Positions 8,968-19,929 of a stretch of DNA of 64,000 nt are shown here, piece by piece (the first letter of the stretch is position 1; each line of letters begins with the position of its first letter). Source of the DNA: Terriglobales bacterium. Lineage in GTDB: Bacteria > Acidobacteriota > Terriglobia > Bryobacterales > Bryobacteraceae. The stretch covers positions 1 to 64,000 of the forward strand of contig JAIXQP010000038.1 in NCBI GenBank assembly GCA_027485675.1. The letters run 5' to 3'. Position numbers and translations under genes: made by a program. The notes under the pieces were generated by a model, which was not told where the DNA came from, ran no database searches, and was given only the letters and a program-made list of their open reading frames with translations.

Positions 8968-10479
8968 ATGGCTGAGAGCGGAAATCTGACGGCGTTCCTG
9001 GGCGGCGTGCGGCGCCGGTACATTACGACGCAACTGCTGCGGCAGGGCGTGGTGGCGGCGACGGCGGGGTTGGCAGGGTTGATCCTGCTGCTGCTGCTGG
9101 GGACGCAGGTGATGGACTGGGCTTGGCCGGCGGCGCTGTTCGCGCTGGCGTTTGGTTGGGGGACGTGGCGGTTTCTGCGGGCGCTGCCGAGCGCGTATCG
9201 TTTGGCGCAGATGACGGATCAGCGATTGGGGCTGGCCGATGCTCTTTCGACCGCGTTTTATTTCCAGACCGAGCGGGGACCGATTGTGGAGGCGCAGCGG
9301 CAGCGGGCCGATGAGTTGGCCGCGCAGTTGGCGCCGGAGTTGGCGGTGCCGATGGTGTGGCCGAAGGCGGTCTATGCGGCGGCGGTGTTGACGCTGGTGG
9401 CGGTGAGCCTGTTGGGATTGCGGTATGGGATGCTGCATACGCTGGACCTGCGGGCGCCGGTATCGGAAGCGATTGTGGATGTGTTCCGGCCGGCGGACCA
9501 GAAGAAGCTGGCGGCCAAGCGGGCGACGAGTCCCTGGATGGAAGAGCAGTTGAAGCAACTGGGTCTGACGCCGGACGAGGATGCCAAGGACGAGCAGCGG
9601 AAGTTCGACGGTGTGCAGCAGGGCGAGATTACGACGCCGCAGATTCCGGACGTGAATGATCTGTCGGAAGCCGCTTCGAGCCAGCAGGCCAAGGGCGGGC
9701 AGGAGGGGACGGCGACCAACCCGGGCGAGGAGAAGGGCGGGGAGGGGAACCAGCCCAGCAAGGACGGCGATAAGAGCGATAGCGATCCCAACGGGGAGGG
9801 CGGCAAGCCGGGCGGGCAGTCTCCGCAGCAGAAGGGTCAGCAGGGCAAGGACGGCAAGCCGGGTCAGCAGCCGGGCGAGAGCTCGTCGATGCTCGACAAG
9901 ATGAAAGACGCCTTCCAGAACATGATGAACAAGCTGAAGATGCCTAATCAGGACGGCGGGCAGCAGCAGGCTTCGAACAAGCAGGGCGCGGCGGAGAAGG
10001 GCGCGGGGAATCAGCAGCAGAAGGGCGGGGAGAAGGGGCAGAAGCAGGACGGGCAGAAGGGCGAGGGGCAGGAGAACGGCGAGTCGCCGGGCGACCAGGC
10101 GGGCGAAGAGGGCGAGAAGTCGGCCAACGCGAAGGGGCAGGGGGCGGATAGCAACAGCAATCAGAAGGCGCCGCCGGATGCGAAATCGGGCGTGGGGAAG
10201 GCGGATGGGGATAAGGCGATTAAGGACGCTGAGCAGCAGCAGGCGATGGGGAAGATCAGCGAGCTGTTCGGGAAGCGGGCGCAGAACATCACGGGAGAGG
10301 TGATGGTGGAGGTGAGCGGGGGCAAGCAGCAGTTGCGGACGCAGTACACGAAGTCCGGGGCGGCCCACGCCGAGGGCGGCGGGGAGATTCGCCGGGATGA
10401 GGTGCCGCTGCATCATCAGGATTACGTGCAGCAGTACTTTGAAGAGGTCCGGAAGACGGCGCCGGCGGCGAAGAAGTAG
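8968..10479 (+). CDS. Membrane protein with long Q/G/K-rich low-complexity region
   Basis: A 503-aa protein of unknown function. The first 165 residues carry three hydrophobic segments (around 26-46, 51-67 and 130-148). From about residue 210 to 430 the sequence is very rich in Gln, Gly, Lys and Glu with many short repeats such as KGGEKGQKQDGQKGEGQE, and is predicted to be disordered. The last 70 residues regain normal composition (KISELFGKRAQNITGEVMVEV). Similar proteins occur in acidobacterial BatA/MoxR-type operons, but none of those partners is next to it here. AAGGG lies three bases before the start. Confidence 0.65.
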   Translation: MAESGNLTAFLGGVRRRYITTQLLRQGVVAATAGLAGLILLLLLGTQVMDWAWPAALFALAFGWGTWRFLRALPSAYRLAQMTDQRLGLADALSTAFYFQTERGPIVEAQRQRADELAAQLAPELAVPMVWPKAVYAAAVLTLVAVSLLGLRYGMLHTLDLRAPVSEAIVDVFRPADQKKLAAKRATSPWMEEQLKQLGLTPDEDAKDEQRKFDGVQQGEITTPQIPDVNDLSEAASSQQAKGGQEGTATNPGEEKGGEGNQPSKDGDKSDSDPNGEGGKPGGQSPQQKGQQGKDGKPGQQPGESSSMLDKMKDAFQNMMNKLKMPNQDGGQQQASNKQGAAEKGAGNQQQKGGEKGQKQDGQKGEGQENGESPGDQAGEEGEKSANAKGQGADSNSNQKAPPDAKSGVGKADGDKAIKDAEQQQAMGKISELFGKRAQNITGEVMVEVSGGKQQLRTQYTKSGAAHAEGGGEIRRDEVPLHHQDYVQQYFEEVRKTAPAAKK

Positions 10480-10517
10480 TCGCTAAAGAGTTTTTCGGTT
10501 TCGCCCGAATAACGGGT

Positions 10518-11996
10518 ATGGAGCCTCGCTCGGCGAAAGATTTGCGTTGGCTGGCGCTCGGCCTGTGTGCCGGGGCGTTTCTGGTCACGTGGTTGCCGCG
10601 GCTATTTTGGGGCCTGTGGACGGATGAGGCCAGCACGTTCTGGATGGCTTGCGAAGGTTGGCGCGAGGCGTTGGTGCGCGTGGCGATGAGCCCCGGGCAG
10701 TCGAATCTCTACGGGTTTCTGCAGTCGTTCTTCACGAGCCGGGGGCCGTGGCTCGAACCGCTGATGCGGGCGCCGTCCGTGATGGCGATGATTGTGGCGG
10801 GTTGGTACCTGAAGCGGATCAGCGAGACGCTGATCCATCGCGAGGCCGGGTGGCCGGCTGCGGTGCTCTTCTTTTGCGCCCCGGATGTGATCAACTTCGG
10901 CACGTCGGCCCGGCCGTACGCCATGGCGCTGGCCGCGGCGTTGGCTTCGTTCTGGTATCTGCTCGCGTGGTTGGATGGGGGCAAGCGGACGACGATTGTG
11001 CAGTATCTGGCTGCTTCGATTCTGACGCTCTACTTTCACTACTTCTTCGGGTTTATCTTCGTGGTGCAGGCAATCTATTTGATGGCCCGCAAGCTATCGG
11101 GCCAGCCGGTCGGGTTGGCGCTGCCGGTGACCGCGGCGATCGTGCTGCCGGCCAGTCTGATTCCTCTCGTCCGGCATCTGCTGTTGACCGCGAAGGAGGC
11201 CATTACGTTCGCCTTCCCGACTCCACCGACGTTGCTGCAACTACTGCAGATGTGTTTCCATCCGCCGCTGCTGCTCATTTTGGGGCTGGGTTTTGTTTTG
11301 GTGGCTCTGCAGAAGCAGAAGCTGCGTTGGCAGCCTGTCGCGCTGCCGCGGGCATCGTTCACCTTGCTCGGGGTCTGGCTGGTGCTGGGGCCGGTCGTGT
11401 TCTTTCTGGCCGCGCGGCTGACGCCGCATGCATTCTTCTCGACACGGTTTCAGCTCTGGGCCGGCCCGGCGTTTCTGCTGTTGGCGGCGTGGGTGATTAC
11501 GGGGCTTCCTTTTGCGGCGCGGCGGATTATGCTGCTCGCGTTCTTTGCGGGGACGATTCTGCATCCGGGGAACATCCTGCAAAGCTGGCGGGATTCCGCG
11601 ATGAGTTGGCGGGAGCCGATCGAGGTGGTACGCAGTCTCTCGGCGAAGGAGGCGGCGCCCGTGTTTGTGGCGAGCGGATTGGTGGAGTCGGGCGCCATGG
11701 ACTGGCAGACGATGTCTCCGGCCACGCATCGGCTATTCGCGCCGCTGACGGTGTACCCGCTGCGGAATCCGACGGTGCCGTTGCCCTACCAGTTTGGGGA
11801 AGAGGTGAAGGATTTTGTGCAGAAAGCTCCCAAGGCGCGGGAGCTGTATCTGCTGGCGGCGGCCGATTCGGGGCTGGGTCCCTGGATGAAGAGCTACATG
11901 GAGCAGCAGGGATACACGGCGGCCGTTTCGCCGGTGAATGACTATGTCGTGATGCACTTCACGCAGTCAGCCACCAGCGCCCGGCGCCAGGAGTAA
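10518..11996 (+). CDS. GT39-like (PMT/ArnT-type) membrane glycosyltransferase
   Basis: A 492-aa polytopic protein with about eleven hydrophobic segments. The first extracytoplasmic loop contains LWTDEASTFW, where the Asp-Glu pair matches the catalytic DE of GT39/ArnT-like enzymes, and a second acidic element follows further on. Such enzymes transfer a sugar from a polyprenyl-phosphate donor to an envelope acceptor. Donor and acceptor are not predictable from sequence. It stands alone on the plus strand and ends three bases before the convergent parvulin gene. Confidence 0.7.
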   Translation: MEPRSAKDLRWLALGLCAGAFLVTWLPRLFWGLWTDEASTFWMACEGWREALVRVAMSPGQSNLYGFLQSFFTSRGPWLEPLMRAPSVMAMIVAGWYLKRISETLIHREAGWPAAVLFFCAPDVINFGTSARPYAMALAAALASFWYLLAWLDGGKRTTIVQYLAASILTLYFHYFFGFIFVVQAIYLMARKLSGQPVGLALPVTAAIVLPASLIPLVRHLLLTAKEAITFAFPTPPTLLQLLQMCFHPPLLLILGLGFVLVALQKQKLRWQPVALPRASFTLLGVWLVLGPVVFFLAARLTPHAFFSTRFQLWAGPAFLLLAAWVITGLPFAARRIMLLAFFAGTILHPGNILQSWRDSAMSWREPIEVVRSLSAKEAAPVFVASGLVESGAMDWQTMSPATHRLFAPLTVYPLRNPTVPLPYQFGEEVKDFVQKAPKARELYLLAAADSGLGPWMKSYMEQQGYTAAVSPVNDYVVMHFTQSATSARRQE

Positions 11997-11999
11997 CGT

Positions 12000-13028
12000 C
12001 TACTTCTTCGGATCGAGCTGGCCGACGACACGGGCGAGATAGTTCTCGACGTGGGCTTCGTTGCGGACGGCTTCGAGGAACGCGGAGCGGAAGAGCTGAT
12101 CCTTGCGGTTCATGAGCGTTTCGCGGATGGTCTGCTGGACGCGGGGGTCGGAGAGCTCCCGCTGACCGGCCGGCTCCTTCGAGAGGAGTTTGAGAATGCG
12201 GTAGCCTTCGCCCGTGTTGATGACCGGCGAAACCTGGCCGGGCTGCATTTCGCTGACCATGCGCCGCAGGGCGACGTTCGCTTTTTCGAGGGCCGTTTCC
12301 GAAACGAAGCCAAGGTCGCCACCGTTGGCCGAGGAGCCGGGGTCTTCCGAGTAGTTCTGGGCGAGCATGGAGAAATCCTCTCCGGCGCGGATGCGGTCGG
12401 CGATCTGCTGGATCTTGCGCTTGGCCTGATCGTCGTTCTGGGCCTTATCGTTCTTCAGGTTGCGAATGTTGCTGTCGGGCGCCGGGGTGGTCAGGATCTG
12501 CGCGAGGTGGACCTGGGGTTCGGCGAGGTTGAAGTTCTGCTTGTTGGCCGCATAGAACTCGCTCACGTCCTTGTCCGTGATGTTGATCTTCGAAGTGATC
12601 TCCTTGGTGATCAACTTCTCGATGCTGAGCTTCTTGCGGATGTCCGCCTTCAGGTCTTCGGCGGACATCTTCCGCTCGTCGAGGCGCTTTTTGAACTCCT
12701 CTTCGGTGAAGCCGCCTTTGAGCTTGGCGAATTCGGCATCCACGTCGGCCTGTTGCGCGAGCAGCCCGTTCTTTTCGGCGCGCTGCATCATGATCTCCTG
12801 GTCGATCATGCTGCGGAGCACTTCGAGCTTGTTGATCATGGCCTGATCGTCGTTCTCCGCCTGGCCGGGCTCGGTGGGGAACTGCATCTTGAACTGCTTT
12901 TCGAGGTCGGCGAAGGTGATGGCGCGGTCATTGACCGTGGCCGCCACGTTAGCGGGGGGCGTCTTCTTGCAGCCGACGGTAACCATGGAGGCGGCGGCAA
13001 TGACGAGGAGCAGCGAAAGACGATTCAT
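12000..13028 (-). CDS. Lipoprotein parvulin-type peptidyl-prolyl isomerase
   Basis: A 342-aa exported chaperone/isomerase of the SurA/PrsA type. The N-terminus MNRLSLLLVIAAASMVTVGC is a lipoprotein signal with Cys20 as the lipidated residue. A SurA-like N-terminal helical region follows, with an AEFAKLKGGFTEEEFKKRL segment. A parvulin domain spans about residues 165-310, with VHLAQILT, DFSMLAQNYSEDP, NGGDLGFV and FV/EGY..KLL elements. It is the last gene of the receptor-Cas6-protease-parvulin run and would aid folding of exported proteins such as the upstream receptor and protease. The reading frame also allows an upstream ATG at 13061; the lipobox favours 13028. Confidence 0.88.
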   Translation of the reverse strand: MNRLSLLLVIAAASMVTVGCKKTPPANVAATVNDRAITFADLEKQFKMQFPTEPGQAENDDQAMINKLEVLRSMIDQEIMMQRAEKNGLLAQQADVDAEFAKLKGGFTEEEFKKRLDERKMSAEDLKADIRKKLSIEKLITKEITSKINITDKDVSEFYAANKQNFNLAEPQVHLAQILTTPAPDSNIRNLKNDKAQNDDQAKRKIQQIADRIRAGEDFSMLAQNYSEDPGSSANGGDLGFVSETALEKANVALRRMVSEMQPGQVSPVINTGEGYRILKLLSKEPAGQRELSDPRVQQTIRETLMNRKDQLFRSAFLEAVRNEAHVENYLARVVGQLDPKK

Positions 13029-13041
13029 GGAGGAAAGTACC

Positions 13042-15606
13042 CTATTGTAACGTGATCCCATCGCGCGTGATGGTTAACTCTTGCCAGCAGGCTTCCGGGT
13101 TGGGGGATTCGAGGGCCCGGCGAACGGCGAGGGAGAGAGCGGACGGGGCCGGCGGGGCGAACTTGGGGTCGAGAATCCGGGCGATCTGCTCTTTCACGTC
13201 GTCGAGGAAGAGCCGGGTGGGGCGATCCGTGACGCGGGGCAGGGTGCGGGTGATGTCGGCGCTCAGCGACTTGAGTTCTCCGCGATAGAGCCAGCGATGA
13301 GTGGACGGGGCGGCGCCGCCGTTGATGCGCATGTGCATGGCTTCGAGGTAGGTCTGCTGCAGGTTGCGGCGGTAGGGGTCGATCTTCGGGGCGGGGGCGG
13401 CCAGTTCGGTGAAGATCCCGCGGCGGACGTCGCCGAGGAGGTCGAGGGGTTTATAGGCCTTTTCGCCGTCGATGGCTTCCTGCTCGGACATGCGCTGGAT
13501 GCGGGTGGAGGTCAGCAGGCCTTCGAGGACGGTGGCCTGGGCATTGCGGAGCCGGGCGAGGACGCCGTCGGGTTCGATGCGGCGGAGGACGGTGGGGTCG
13601 ACGAGGAACGAGGGGGTGGCGAAGACCTGCGCGTTGAGGAAGTCGACGGCTTTGCGCTGGCGCGGGGCGGGAATGGTGGTGAAGAGTACGCCGGGCTGGC
13701 CGCCGTTCTTCTGTTGGGAGGCGACGCCGCCAACGACTCCGGCGACGTGGAGCATCTCCCGGGTCCACTGGCCGAGGACACGGCCGTACATATCTTCGAG
13801 ATCGTCCCAGGCGTCGCCCTTCTTTTCGGTGGCGGGGAGGAGGATCTTCATGACGCGTTCGAGGTTTTTGACGCCGAGGCCCGTGGAGTAAACGGGGTCG
13901 GCGTCGCCGACGGCTTCGGTGACTTCGCCGGGGTCGGCGCCGCGCGCTTTGGCGGTCATGAAGCGGAACCAGGGGGTCTGATCCTGCTGGCGGGCCCATT
14001 CATCGAGGGTGGGCTTCTCATCGGCGGGGGTCTTGGCGCCGGGAACGGGCTTGTAGCCCCAGGCGGTGGCCCAGATGTCGTAGGGGCCGACGTGGGGGAT
14101 CAGGTCGGCGGCGTCGATGCCGTCTTCGGGCTGGGCGACGTAGTTGAAGCGCGAATAGTCCATGATGGACGGGGTGTGGCCCATCTTCTTCACCCAGGCC
14201 TTGTCGCGCACCTTGGCGGCTTCGTACATGGACGAGGCCTTCATGTTGTGGGGGAAGCCGAGGGTGTGGCCGACTTCGTGGGCCACGACGAACTGGACGA
14301 GTTTGCCCAGGATGTCGTCGGGCAGGGGGAGCTTTCCGGCGCGGGAGTCAAGAGGGCCGGCCTGGATGAAGTACCAGGCGGAGGCCAAGCGCATGACGTT
14401 GTGGTACATCTGGATGTCGGAATCGAGGATCTCGCCGGAGCGGGGATCGTTGATATGCGGGCCCATGGCGTTTTCGGTGTCGGAGGGGAGCCAGCGGACC
14501 ACGGAGTACCGGGCGTCTTCGGGGCTCCAGGAGGGGTCGTCCTTTGGCGCGTCCTTGGCTTGGATGGCGTTGCGGAAACCGGCGGCCTCAAAGGCAACTT
14601 TCCACTCTTCGATGCCGGCTTTCACGTACGGGATGAGCTTGGGCGGGGTGGCGGGATCGACGTAGTAGACGATGGGTTTGACGGGGTCGGAGATGGCGGC
14701 GGAGGGGTCCTTCTTTTCGAGGCGCCAGCGGGTGATGTAGGAGACTTTGGGAGCGCGGGGCTCATCGAGGGAGAAGTCCGTTTTGCGCACCTCAAAGTAG
14801 CCGACGCGATCGTCGACGAGCCGGGGCATCATGGGCTTTTCTGGGAGCTTCACCATGGAATAGTGGAGGACGACGGTGGCGCTGTTGCCGCGCATACCGG
14901 AGGGCGCGAAGGGGGAAGCGGGTGAAGCGGGGGCGGCGTCGGGCGGGGCGACGTAGGTGTGGGTGGCTTCGACTTCGATGTTGGTGGGGAAGGCGGAGAT
15001 GCGGTCGAGGAAGCTACGGGTCGGGTCGAAGCCGCGGGCGCGCAGGCGGTTGCGGGCGCTCAGTTCCGGCACTTCGGAGGAGAACAGGCGGGTGACCTCA
15101 ATCACCACGGTCTTTTTCGCCTTGTTTTCGGCGGCGATATTGACGGCCTGGAGAATGGCGCTGACGTTAGCGTCCTGGACGGCTTTTGCGATCGGCGCGC
15201 TGGGATCGGCGATGATGTCGTAGCGGACGTCGCGGAGAAGGATCTTGTCATCGCGGCGCTCCCAGCGCACGACGCGGCTGCCGAGGGCCTGGCCGCCGTA
15301 GCCAACGCCGAGGGTGGTGCGGGCGATCTGCTGGACCCAGAGGAAGTCCTTGCCGAGTTCAGCGACCGGGATCTCGTAGTAGTACTTGTCCTTCACCTGA
15401 TGGACGGTGAAGATGCCGGGCGTGGATTTGGCTTCCTTGGTGATGACGCGGTCGTAGGGTTGAATCTGCGGTTCGGTGGGGCGTCCGGTGGGAAATGGTT
15501 TCGCCGCCTCGGTCTTGGGCGGTTCGACTTTGGGAGCTTCGGGTTTGGGGGGATCCTGGGCGAGAAGCAGGGCAGAGAGCGAAGATAAGACGGCTAAACG
15601 ACGCAT
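13042..15606 (-). CDS. Secreted zinc metalloprotease (DUF5117/DUF5118 type)
   Basis: An 854-aa exported protease. A signal peptide ([17 protein letters not shown]) is followed by a Pro/Lys/Glu-rich linker. Around residues 437-447 is [12 protein letters not shown], the HExxHxxGxxH zinc site of metzincin-like proteases; a nearby Met-containing turn (SIMDYSRF) is consistent with a Met-turn. The order matches the DUF5117-DUF4953-type proteins that are frequent in Acidobacteria and Bacteroidetes, where they are thought to act on extracellular proteins. The start overlaps the end of the Cas6-like gene by 13 bases, so it is translationally coupled to it. The parvulin gene follows after 13 bases. Confidence 0.85.
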   Translation of the reverse strand: MRRLAVLSSLSALLLAQDPPKPEAPKVEPPKTEAAKPFPTGRPTEPQIQPYDRVITKEAKSTPGIFTVHQVKDKYYYEIPVAELGKDFLWVQQIARTTLGVGYGGQALGSRVVRWERRDDKILLRDVRYDIIADPSAPIAKAVQDANVSAILQAVNIAAENKAKKTVVIEVTRLFSSEVPELSARNRLRARGFDPTRSFLDRISAFPTNIEVEATHTYVAPPDAAPASPASPFAPSGMRGNSATVVLHYSMVKLPEKPMMPRLVDDRVGYFEVRKTDFSLDEPRAPKVSYITRWRLEKKDPSAAISDPVKPIVYYVDPATPPKLIPYVKAGIEEWKVAFEAAGFRNAIQAKDAPKDDPSWSPEDARYSVVRWLPSDTENAMGPHINDPRSGEILDSDIQMYHNVMRLASAWYFIQAGPLDSRAGKLPLPDDILGKLVQFVVAHEVGHTLGFPHNMKASSMYEAAKVRDKAWVKKMGHTPSIMDYSRFNYVAQPEDGIDAADLIPHVGPYDIWATAWGYKPVPGAKTPADEKPTLDEWARQQDQTPWFRFMTAKARGADPGEVTEAVGDADPVYSTGLGVKNLERVMKILLPATEKKGDAWDDLEDMYGRVLGQWTREMLHVAGVVGGVASQQKNGGQPGVLFTTIPAPRQRKAVDFLNAQVFATPSFLVDPTVLRRIEPDGVLARLRNAQATVLEGLLTSTRIQRMSEQEAIDGEKAYKPLDLLGDVRRGIFTELAAPAPKIDPYRRNLQQTYLEAMHMRINGGAAPSTHRWLYRGELKSLSADITRTLPRVTDRPTRLFLDDVKEQIARILDPKFAPPAPSALSLAVRRALESPNPEACWQELTITRDGITLQ

Positions 15607-16304
15607 TCTTCAAACGGTAACACAGAGACTTTCAGCTCACCTTTGCCCCAAACGGTCTGGCGGCCGACCCCGGTCCATTGCGCGGCGATGAGGTAGGGGG
15701 CGAGGGCGTCGAGGGGGCCGGAGTACTCGGCCCAACCCGTAAATCCACCGAGCGAGTGGACGTTCCGGTTCCGGGTGGAGCGGCGGGTTTCGCCTTCGAC
15801 TTCCTGGATATGCCGGGCGGTCTCGGTGACTTCGTCCGCCTGAGCCGCCAAGGCCGTGAAGTCGACGTGAGCGGTGGAGACGTTCTGGTAGAAGGAGAGC
15901 AGGCTGAGGACGCGGTCGCGGGCGCGGGCGGCGAGCGCGGGGAAGTGGGGGGTGCGGAGCAGTTGACCGCCGTGTTTGAGCTCGGTGGGGGTGAGAAACT
16001 CAACGCGGAGACGGCGGGCCGGGAGGGGATCGAGGGGCCAGGAGAGGAGCTGCGGCTGGACGCCGAGGAGGGCGGCGAGGCGCGGGACGAGGGGCGGACT
16101 GAAGATGTGTAAGGCGCGGGGGCGGAGGACGAAGGGGCGGGGGCGATCCTGGAGGCCGCTGGGGCCGGTGTCGGCGGTCGGCGAGAAGAACTCGTCATAG
16201 AGCGGCTTGTCGTGCCGGTAGAGCAGGTTGCCCAACTGGCCGCGAAGCCCATTGGCGCTCGCCGCTTGCGCGGGTAAGGGAAGTACGGCGAGCGCCAATT
16301 CCAT
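15594..16304 (-). CDS. Orphan Cas6-like RAMP protein
   Basis: A 236-aa protein that looks like the PF10040 branch of Cas6 pre-crRNA endoribonucleases. Visible features are an early [12 protein letters not shown] helix (about residues 20-31), then [11 protein letters not shown], the [15 protein letters not shown] strand-turn, a helix ending [11 protein letters not shown], and the closing [20 protein letters not shown] segment. The C-terminal glycine loop [11 protein letters not shown] (about 212-222) fits GxGxxxxxGxG exactly. The part between the two ferredoxin-like halves is shorter than in typical members. No array or other cas gene is in the window. Its start is 10 bases after the TonB-dependent receptor stop and its end overlaps the metalloprotease start, so it sits inside an envelope operon. 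I start at 16304; the frame is open further upstream inside the receptor gene. Confidence 0.75.
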   Translation of the reverse strand: MELALAVLPLPAQAASANGLRGQLGNLLYRHDKPLYDEFFSPTADTGPSGLQDRPRPFVLRPRALHIFSPPLVPRLAALLGVQPQLLSWPLDPLPARRLRVEFLTPTELKHGGQLLRTPHFPALAARARDRVLSLLSFYQNVSTAHVDFTALAAQADEVTETARHIQEVEGETRRSTRNRNVHSLGGFTGWAEYSGPLDALAPYLIAAQWTGVGRQTVWGKGELKVSVLPFEECVV

Positions 16305-16314
16305 AGGGAGCAGT

Positions 16315-19300
16315 TTAGAACGTAAAGCGGGCTCCGAGTTGGATCTTGCGGCTGCTGCTGGCCACCGTGTTGCGAATACGGCCAAAGGTGGCGGCGTTGG
16401 CGGTGGTGGTGGGGAAGCCGAAGGTGGGCGTGTTACTGAGGTTGGTGGCATCGGCGCGGATTTCGAGCTTCATGCCTTCGCGCAGGGCGATGTCCTTCTG
16501 CAGGGAGGCATCGAGGTTGAACTGGCCGTCGCCCGTAAAGAAGTTGCGTGGGGTGTTGCCCTGGAGGCCGGCGATGCCGCCGTCGATCTTGAACAGGCCG
16601 CGTTCGGTCTGGTCAAAGTAGAAGACCAGGCCCTGGGTGGGATCGGTGAAGGCGCGGCCCATATCGGGAGTGCAGCCGTTGCAGAACGCGGTGGACTGCA
16701 CCGCGTTCGAGACCGTGTTGGAGCCGGAGAAGACGGTGAAGGGGCGGCCGGAAGCCATCGTCAGAATGCCGGAGACGCGCCAGCCGCCGATGACGCGGTC
16801 GACCAGTCCGTTGGTGCTGGACAGGAACTGGGCGCCACGGCCGAAGGGCAGTTCATAGGACCAGGTGGTCTTATAAACGTGGGTGCGGTTGAAGTCCGAG
16901 ATCCCGTAGTTGCCACGGCGGTTCCGAATGTCAAAGGGCGTGGAGGAGGCCGATTGGGCCGCTCCGGAGGCGGCGGTGGTGAAGATCGGGTCGAAGCTGC
17001 GGGTGTCGAGCGACTTGGACCAGGTGTAGTTCGCGTTCAGGTAGAAGCCCTTGGACAGGCGCCTTTCGAGCGTCAGTTCGAGCGCGTGATACGTGGAGAA
17101 ATCGTTCGAGTCAATGGTGACGACACTGCCGAACTGGGGGAAGGCGTTGAAGAAGAACGGCCCGGCGCCGGAGAGATCCGTGACGTTCCGGCCGCCCTGG
17201 ATGCGGGTGGCGAGGCCGGAAGCGAGGCCGGCGACGTTACCGGTGCGGAGGTCACCGGGGAAGAGGCGGCGGATCATGGAGGAGGCCGTTTCGCCGGCCT
17301 GGATCCGCGAGTCGCGGGCGAAGGCGCGGTTGATGACGGCGGACTGGCCGCCCGCGTTGATTTCGTTGAAGCCCTCGAGGAACCCGTTCGAGAAGATATC
17401 GGACTGGTTGGCGTTATAGGCGCCGAAGAGGTTGTAGCCGCGGCGGCCGATGTAGCTGGCTTCGATCACGGTGTTGCGGAAGACCTCGCGCTGGAGCGAG
17501 AACGACCACTGGTGCGTGGTGGGGATCTTCAAGTTGGGATCCACGACCGTGACGCCGGCGGCGCCAAACGGGGCGGGTGTGGAGAGCGTCAGCGGATTGG
17601 CGGTCGGCGGGGTCAGGGCCGGCATGTTGGCAAGCCGGCCGCCGTTGATGCCGTACTGCTGTTCGGCGAGGCCGAAGGTTTCGCCGGGCATGTTGGGGAA
17701 GATGGTCGAGGCGAGCAGGAACGTGGGCATGCGGTCATAGGCGATGCGGTAGTTCGAGCGGACCGAGGTTTTGCCGGTGCCGAAGGGGTCCCAGGCGAAA
17801 CCGACGGAGGGGCCGAAGTTGTTCATGCGGTCGGCGTGGAGCTGGCCGGGGACCCAGGTGGCGGTGTTCTGCGGCGCGGCGCCGAAGACCATCAACTGGT
17901 CCGGCCGGCGGATGCGATTGTCGATATTGCTCGGGGCGGGCTTCATTTCGAGGCGCAGGCCGAGATCGAGGCTGAAGTTGCGGCGGAGCTTATAGGTGTC
18001 CTGGATGTAGAGATCGTACTCGGGGTAGTCGGTGACGAAATCGAAGCGGCCGGCGACGAAGCGGTCGCCCTGGGAGATGAAGCCCTGGGAGCGCTGGCCG
18101 ACGCGGCCGAGCAGGAAGTTGGTGTGGGTCTGCAAGGTCCCGAGGTCGAACTGCTGGTTGACGTCGGTGGGCAGGCCGAATGTGCGCGGGTCGACGGGGT
18201 TGAGGGCCGTTGAGAAGTTCACGCTGGGGTTGGCATTGAAGCCGCCGACGGTGCCGCGGTCATCGTTCTGCCGCTGGAGGCGGATATTGACGCCGAATTT
18301 GAGCGAGTGTTTGCCGGTGACCCAGGAGAGGTTGTCGACGAACTGGGCGGTGCGGACGCGGCGGTTGTTGCCAAACGAGTAGTTGGCGATGAGGTCGACC
18401 GGGGCGGTCAGGGACGGGTTGGTGAGCGAGGCCAGCGGCTGGTTGAAGAAGAATTCGAACTGATTGAAGCCGACGACGAACTCGTTGGTGATGGTGGAGG
18501 TGGGGTTGGTGCGCCAGTTGAAGGCGAGGTTGCTGGGGGTGCGCTGGGTGTCCACCAGGCAGGTGGTGCCGGGGAAGATGGGGGAGCCGCCGTTGACGCG
18601 GTCGCAGTTGGTGTCCTGGCGGCCGAAGGAGTAGCGGAGGTAGACGGTGTTTTCCGGGTCGAAGATGTGGTCGACCTTGAAGGTGACGTCGTGCTGGCGC
18701 TCGTTTTGGGGCGCGACAAAGGTGAATCCCGCGGTGTTGAGGCCGTCGCCGAAGTCGAAGCGGTTGGGCAGGGGGGTCTCGGCGATGAGGGCGGCGATGC
18801 CGCGGTCGGCGCCGATGCGCTGGGGATCATTTTGGAGGATGTTGTGGGAGCCGATATTCACGATCGGGTTCCCGGAGGCGTCGACGCTGCCCCCGGCGAC
18901 GCCGGCGGGGAGGTTGCGGCCGGCGCGATTGTACCGGTAGATGCCCTGCCGCATGGACTGGGTGTAGACGGTGCGGGTGACCTGCGCGGTTTCGAGAGCG
19001 CGGAGAGCCTGGACGTTGGCGAAGAAGAACGTCTGATTCTTGATGATGGGGCCGCCGACCGAGCCGCCGAAGATGTTCTGCACGAACTGCCGCTTGCCGA
19101 GATTATCGAGGTTGTTCTCCCATTCGTTCGCGTTAAAGCGGGGGGTGCGGTAGAACCAGAAGCCGGAGCCGTGGAGGTCGTTGGTGCCGGACTTGGTGAC
19201 CATGGCGACCTGGGCGCCGGAGTTGCGGCCGGAATCGGCGGTGAAGTTGCCGGTGATGACGCGGAACTCGGCGAGGGAGTCGGGGTTGGCGCGAATGGGG

Positions 19301-19905
19301 GAGAAGTTGGAGCCGCCGGCGGAGGTTTCGTTGGTGTCGATGCCGTCGAGGGTGTAGTTCCAGGCGCGGTCGCGGGCGCCGTGGACATGGATGCCGCCGC
19401 CGGTGTTGGAGCCGGAGGTGATGCCGGGCTGGATGAGGACAAGATCGAGGGGGTTGCGCCCGCGGGTGCCGACGATGGGGAGATCCTTGATGATCTTCTC
19501 TTCGAGCAGGTTGCCCATGTTGCCGGAGGTGGAGGTTTGGACGGCTTCGTAGGCGCCGCTGACTTCGACGGTTTCGGTGACGGAGCCGACCTGGAGGGTG
19601 ACATTGACCGTGGTGGGTTGCCCGATGGAGACGAGGTTGTTCTTCGCCGTGAACTTCTTGAAGCCGGCGTTCTCGACGACGACGGTGTAGCGGCCGGACT
19701 GGACCGATTCAAAGACGTAGGTGCCTGCGCCGGTTGTCTTCGTTTGGAAGGTTGTATTGGTCCCTTCGTTGTTCAGGGTGACGGTGGCACCGGCGACGAC
19801 GGAGCCGGAGGAGTCGACGACAACACCCTGCAGCCGGGAGGTGGTTCCTTGGGCGAAGAGGTCAAAACCGAAAAGAAAAGCGAGAGTGACTAACCGGGCT
19901 AACAT
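16315..19905 (-). CDS. Oar-type TonB-dependent receptor
   Basis: A 1196-aa outer-membrane protein. It has a signal peptide ([18 protein letters not shown]), a carboxypeptidase-like regulatory beta-sandwich (about residues 22-105, with [18 protein letters not shown] and the [13 protein letters not shown] end), and a plug domain. The plug carries [34 protein letters not shown] and [15 protein letters not shown], all hallmarks of the acidobacterial Oar-like group. A large barrel ends in the C-terminal aromatic LGARFTF. I see no clear TonB box. Such receptors import or bind glycans or other polymers; the ligand is unknown. It heads the run with the Cas6-like, protease and parvulin genes and is divergent from maf. 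The frame is open to 20457, antisense to maf, but the signal peptide fixes the start at 19905. Confidence 0.9.
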   Translation of the reverse strand: MLARLVTLAFLFGFDLFAQGTTSRLQGVVVDSSGSVVAGATVTLNNEGTNTTFQTKTTGAGTYVFESVQSGRYTVVVENAGFKKFTAKNNLVSIGQPTTVNVTLQVGSVTETVEVSGAYEAVQTSTSGNMGNLLEEKIIKDLPIVGTRGRNPLDLVLIQPGITSGSNTGGGIHVHGARDRAWNYTLDGIDTNETSAGGSNFSPIRANPDSLAEFRVITGNFTADSGRNSGAQVAMVTKSGTNDLHGSGFWFYRTPRFNANEWENNLDNLGKRQFVQNIFGGSVGGPIIKNQTFFFANVQALRALETAQVTRTVYTQSMRQGIYRYNRAGRNLPAGVAGGSVDASGNPIVNIGSHNILQNDPQRIGADRGIAALIAETPLPNRFDFGDGLNTAGFTFVAPQNERQHDVTFKVDHIFDPENTVYLRYSFGRQDTNCDRVNGGSPIFPGTTCLVDTQRTPSNLAFNWRTNPTSTITNEFVVGFNQFEFFFNQPLASLTNPSLTAPVDLIANYSFGNNRRVRTAQFVDNLSWVTGKHSLKFGVNIRLQRQNDDRGTVGGFNANPSVNFSTALNPVDPRTFGLPTDVNQQFDLGTLQTHTNFLLGRVGQRSQGFISQGDRFVAGRFDFVTDYPEYDLYIQDTYKLRRNFSLDLGLRLEMKPAPSNIDNRIRRPDQLMVFGAAPQNTATWVPGQLHADRMNNFGPSVGFAWDPFGTGKTSVRSNYRIAYDRMPTFLLASTIFPNMPGETFGLAEQQYGINGGRLANMPALTPPTANPLTLSTPAPFGAAGVTVVDPNLKIPTTHQWSFSLQREVFRNTVIEASYIGRRGYNLFGAYNANQSDIFSNGFLEGFNEINAGGQSAVINRAFARDSRIQAGETASSMIRRLFPGDLRTGNVAGLASGLATRIQGGRNVTDLSGAGPFFFNAFPQFGSVVTIDSNDFSTYHALELTLERRLSKGFYLNANYTWSKSLDTRSFDPIFTTAASGAAQSASSTPFDIRNRRGNYGISDFNRTHVYKTTWSYELPFGRGAQFLSSTNGLVDRVIGGWRVSGILTMASGRPFTVFSGSNTVSNAVQSTAFCNGCTPDMGRAFTDPTQGLVFYFDQTERGLFKIDGGIAGLQGNTPRNFFTGDGQFNLDASLQKDIALREGMKLEIRADATNLSNTPTFGFPTTTANAATFGRIRNTVASSSRKIQLGARFTF

Positions 19906-19929
19906 GACATGAGTGTAACATCGGAAGTT

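Noticed and set aside
8863-10416. A 517-codon minus-strand frame opposite the Q/G/K-rich membrane protein gene
   Set aside because: Its translation is arginine-, leucine- and proline-biased, as expected for the complement of GC-rich coding sequence, and has no family features.
13081-14925. A 614-codon plus-strand frame opposite the metalloprotease gene
   Set aside because: Gly/Val/Asp-rich composition typical of an antisense shadow; the minus-strand frame has a signal peptide and a complete zinc site.
16228-19893. Long plus-strand frames (661 and 528 codons) opposite the TonB-dependent receptor
   Set aside because: Antisense shadows of a well-supported receptor gene with no recognisable domains.
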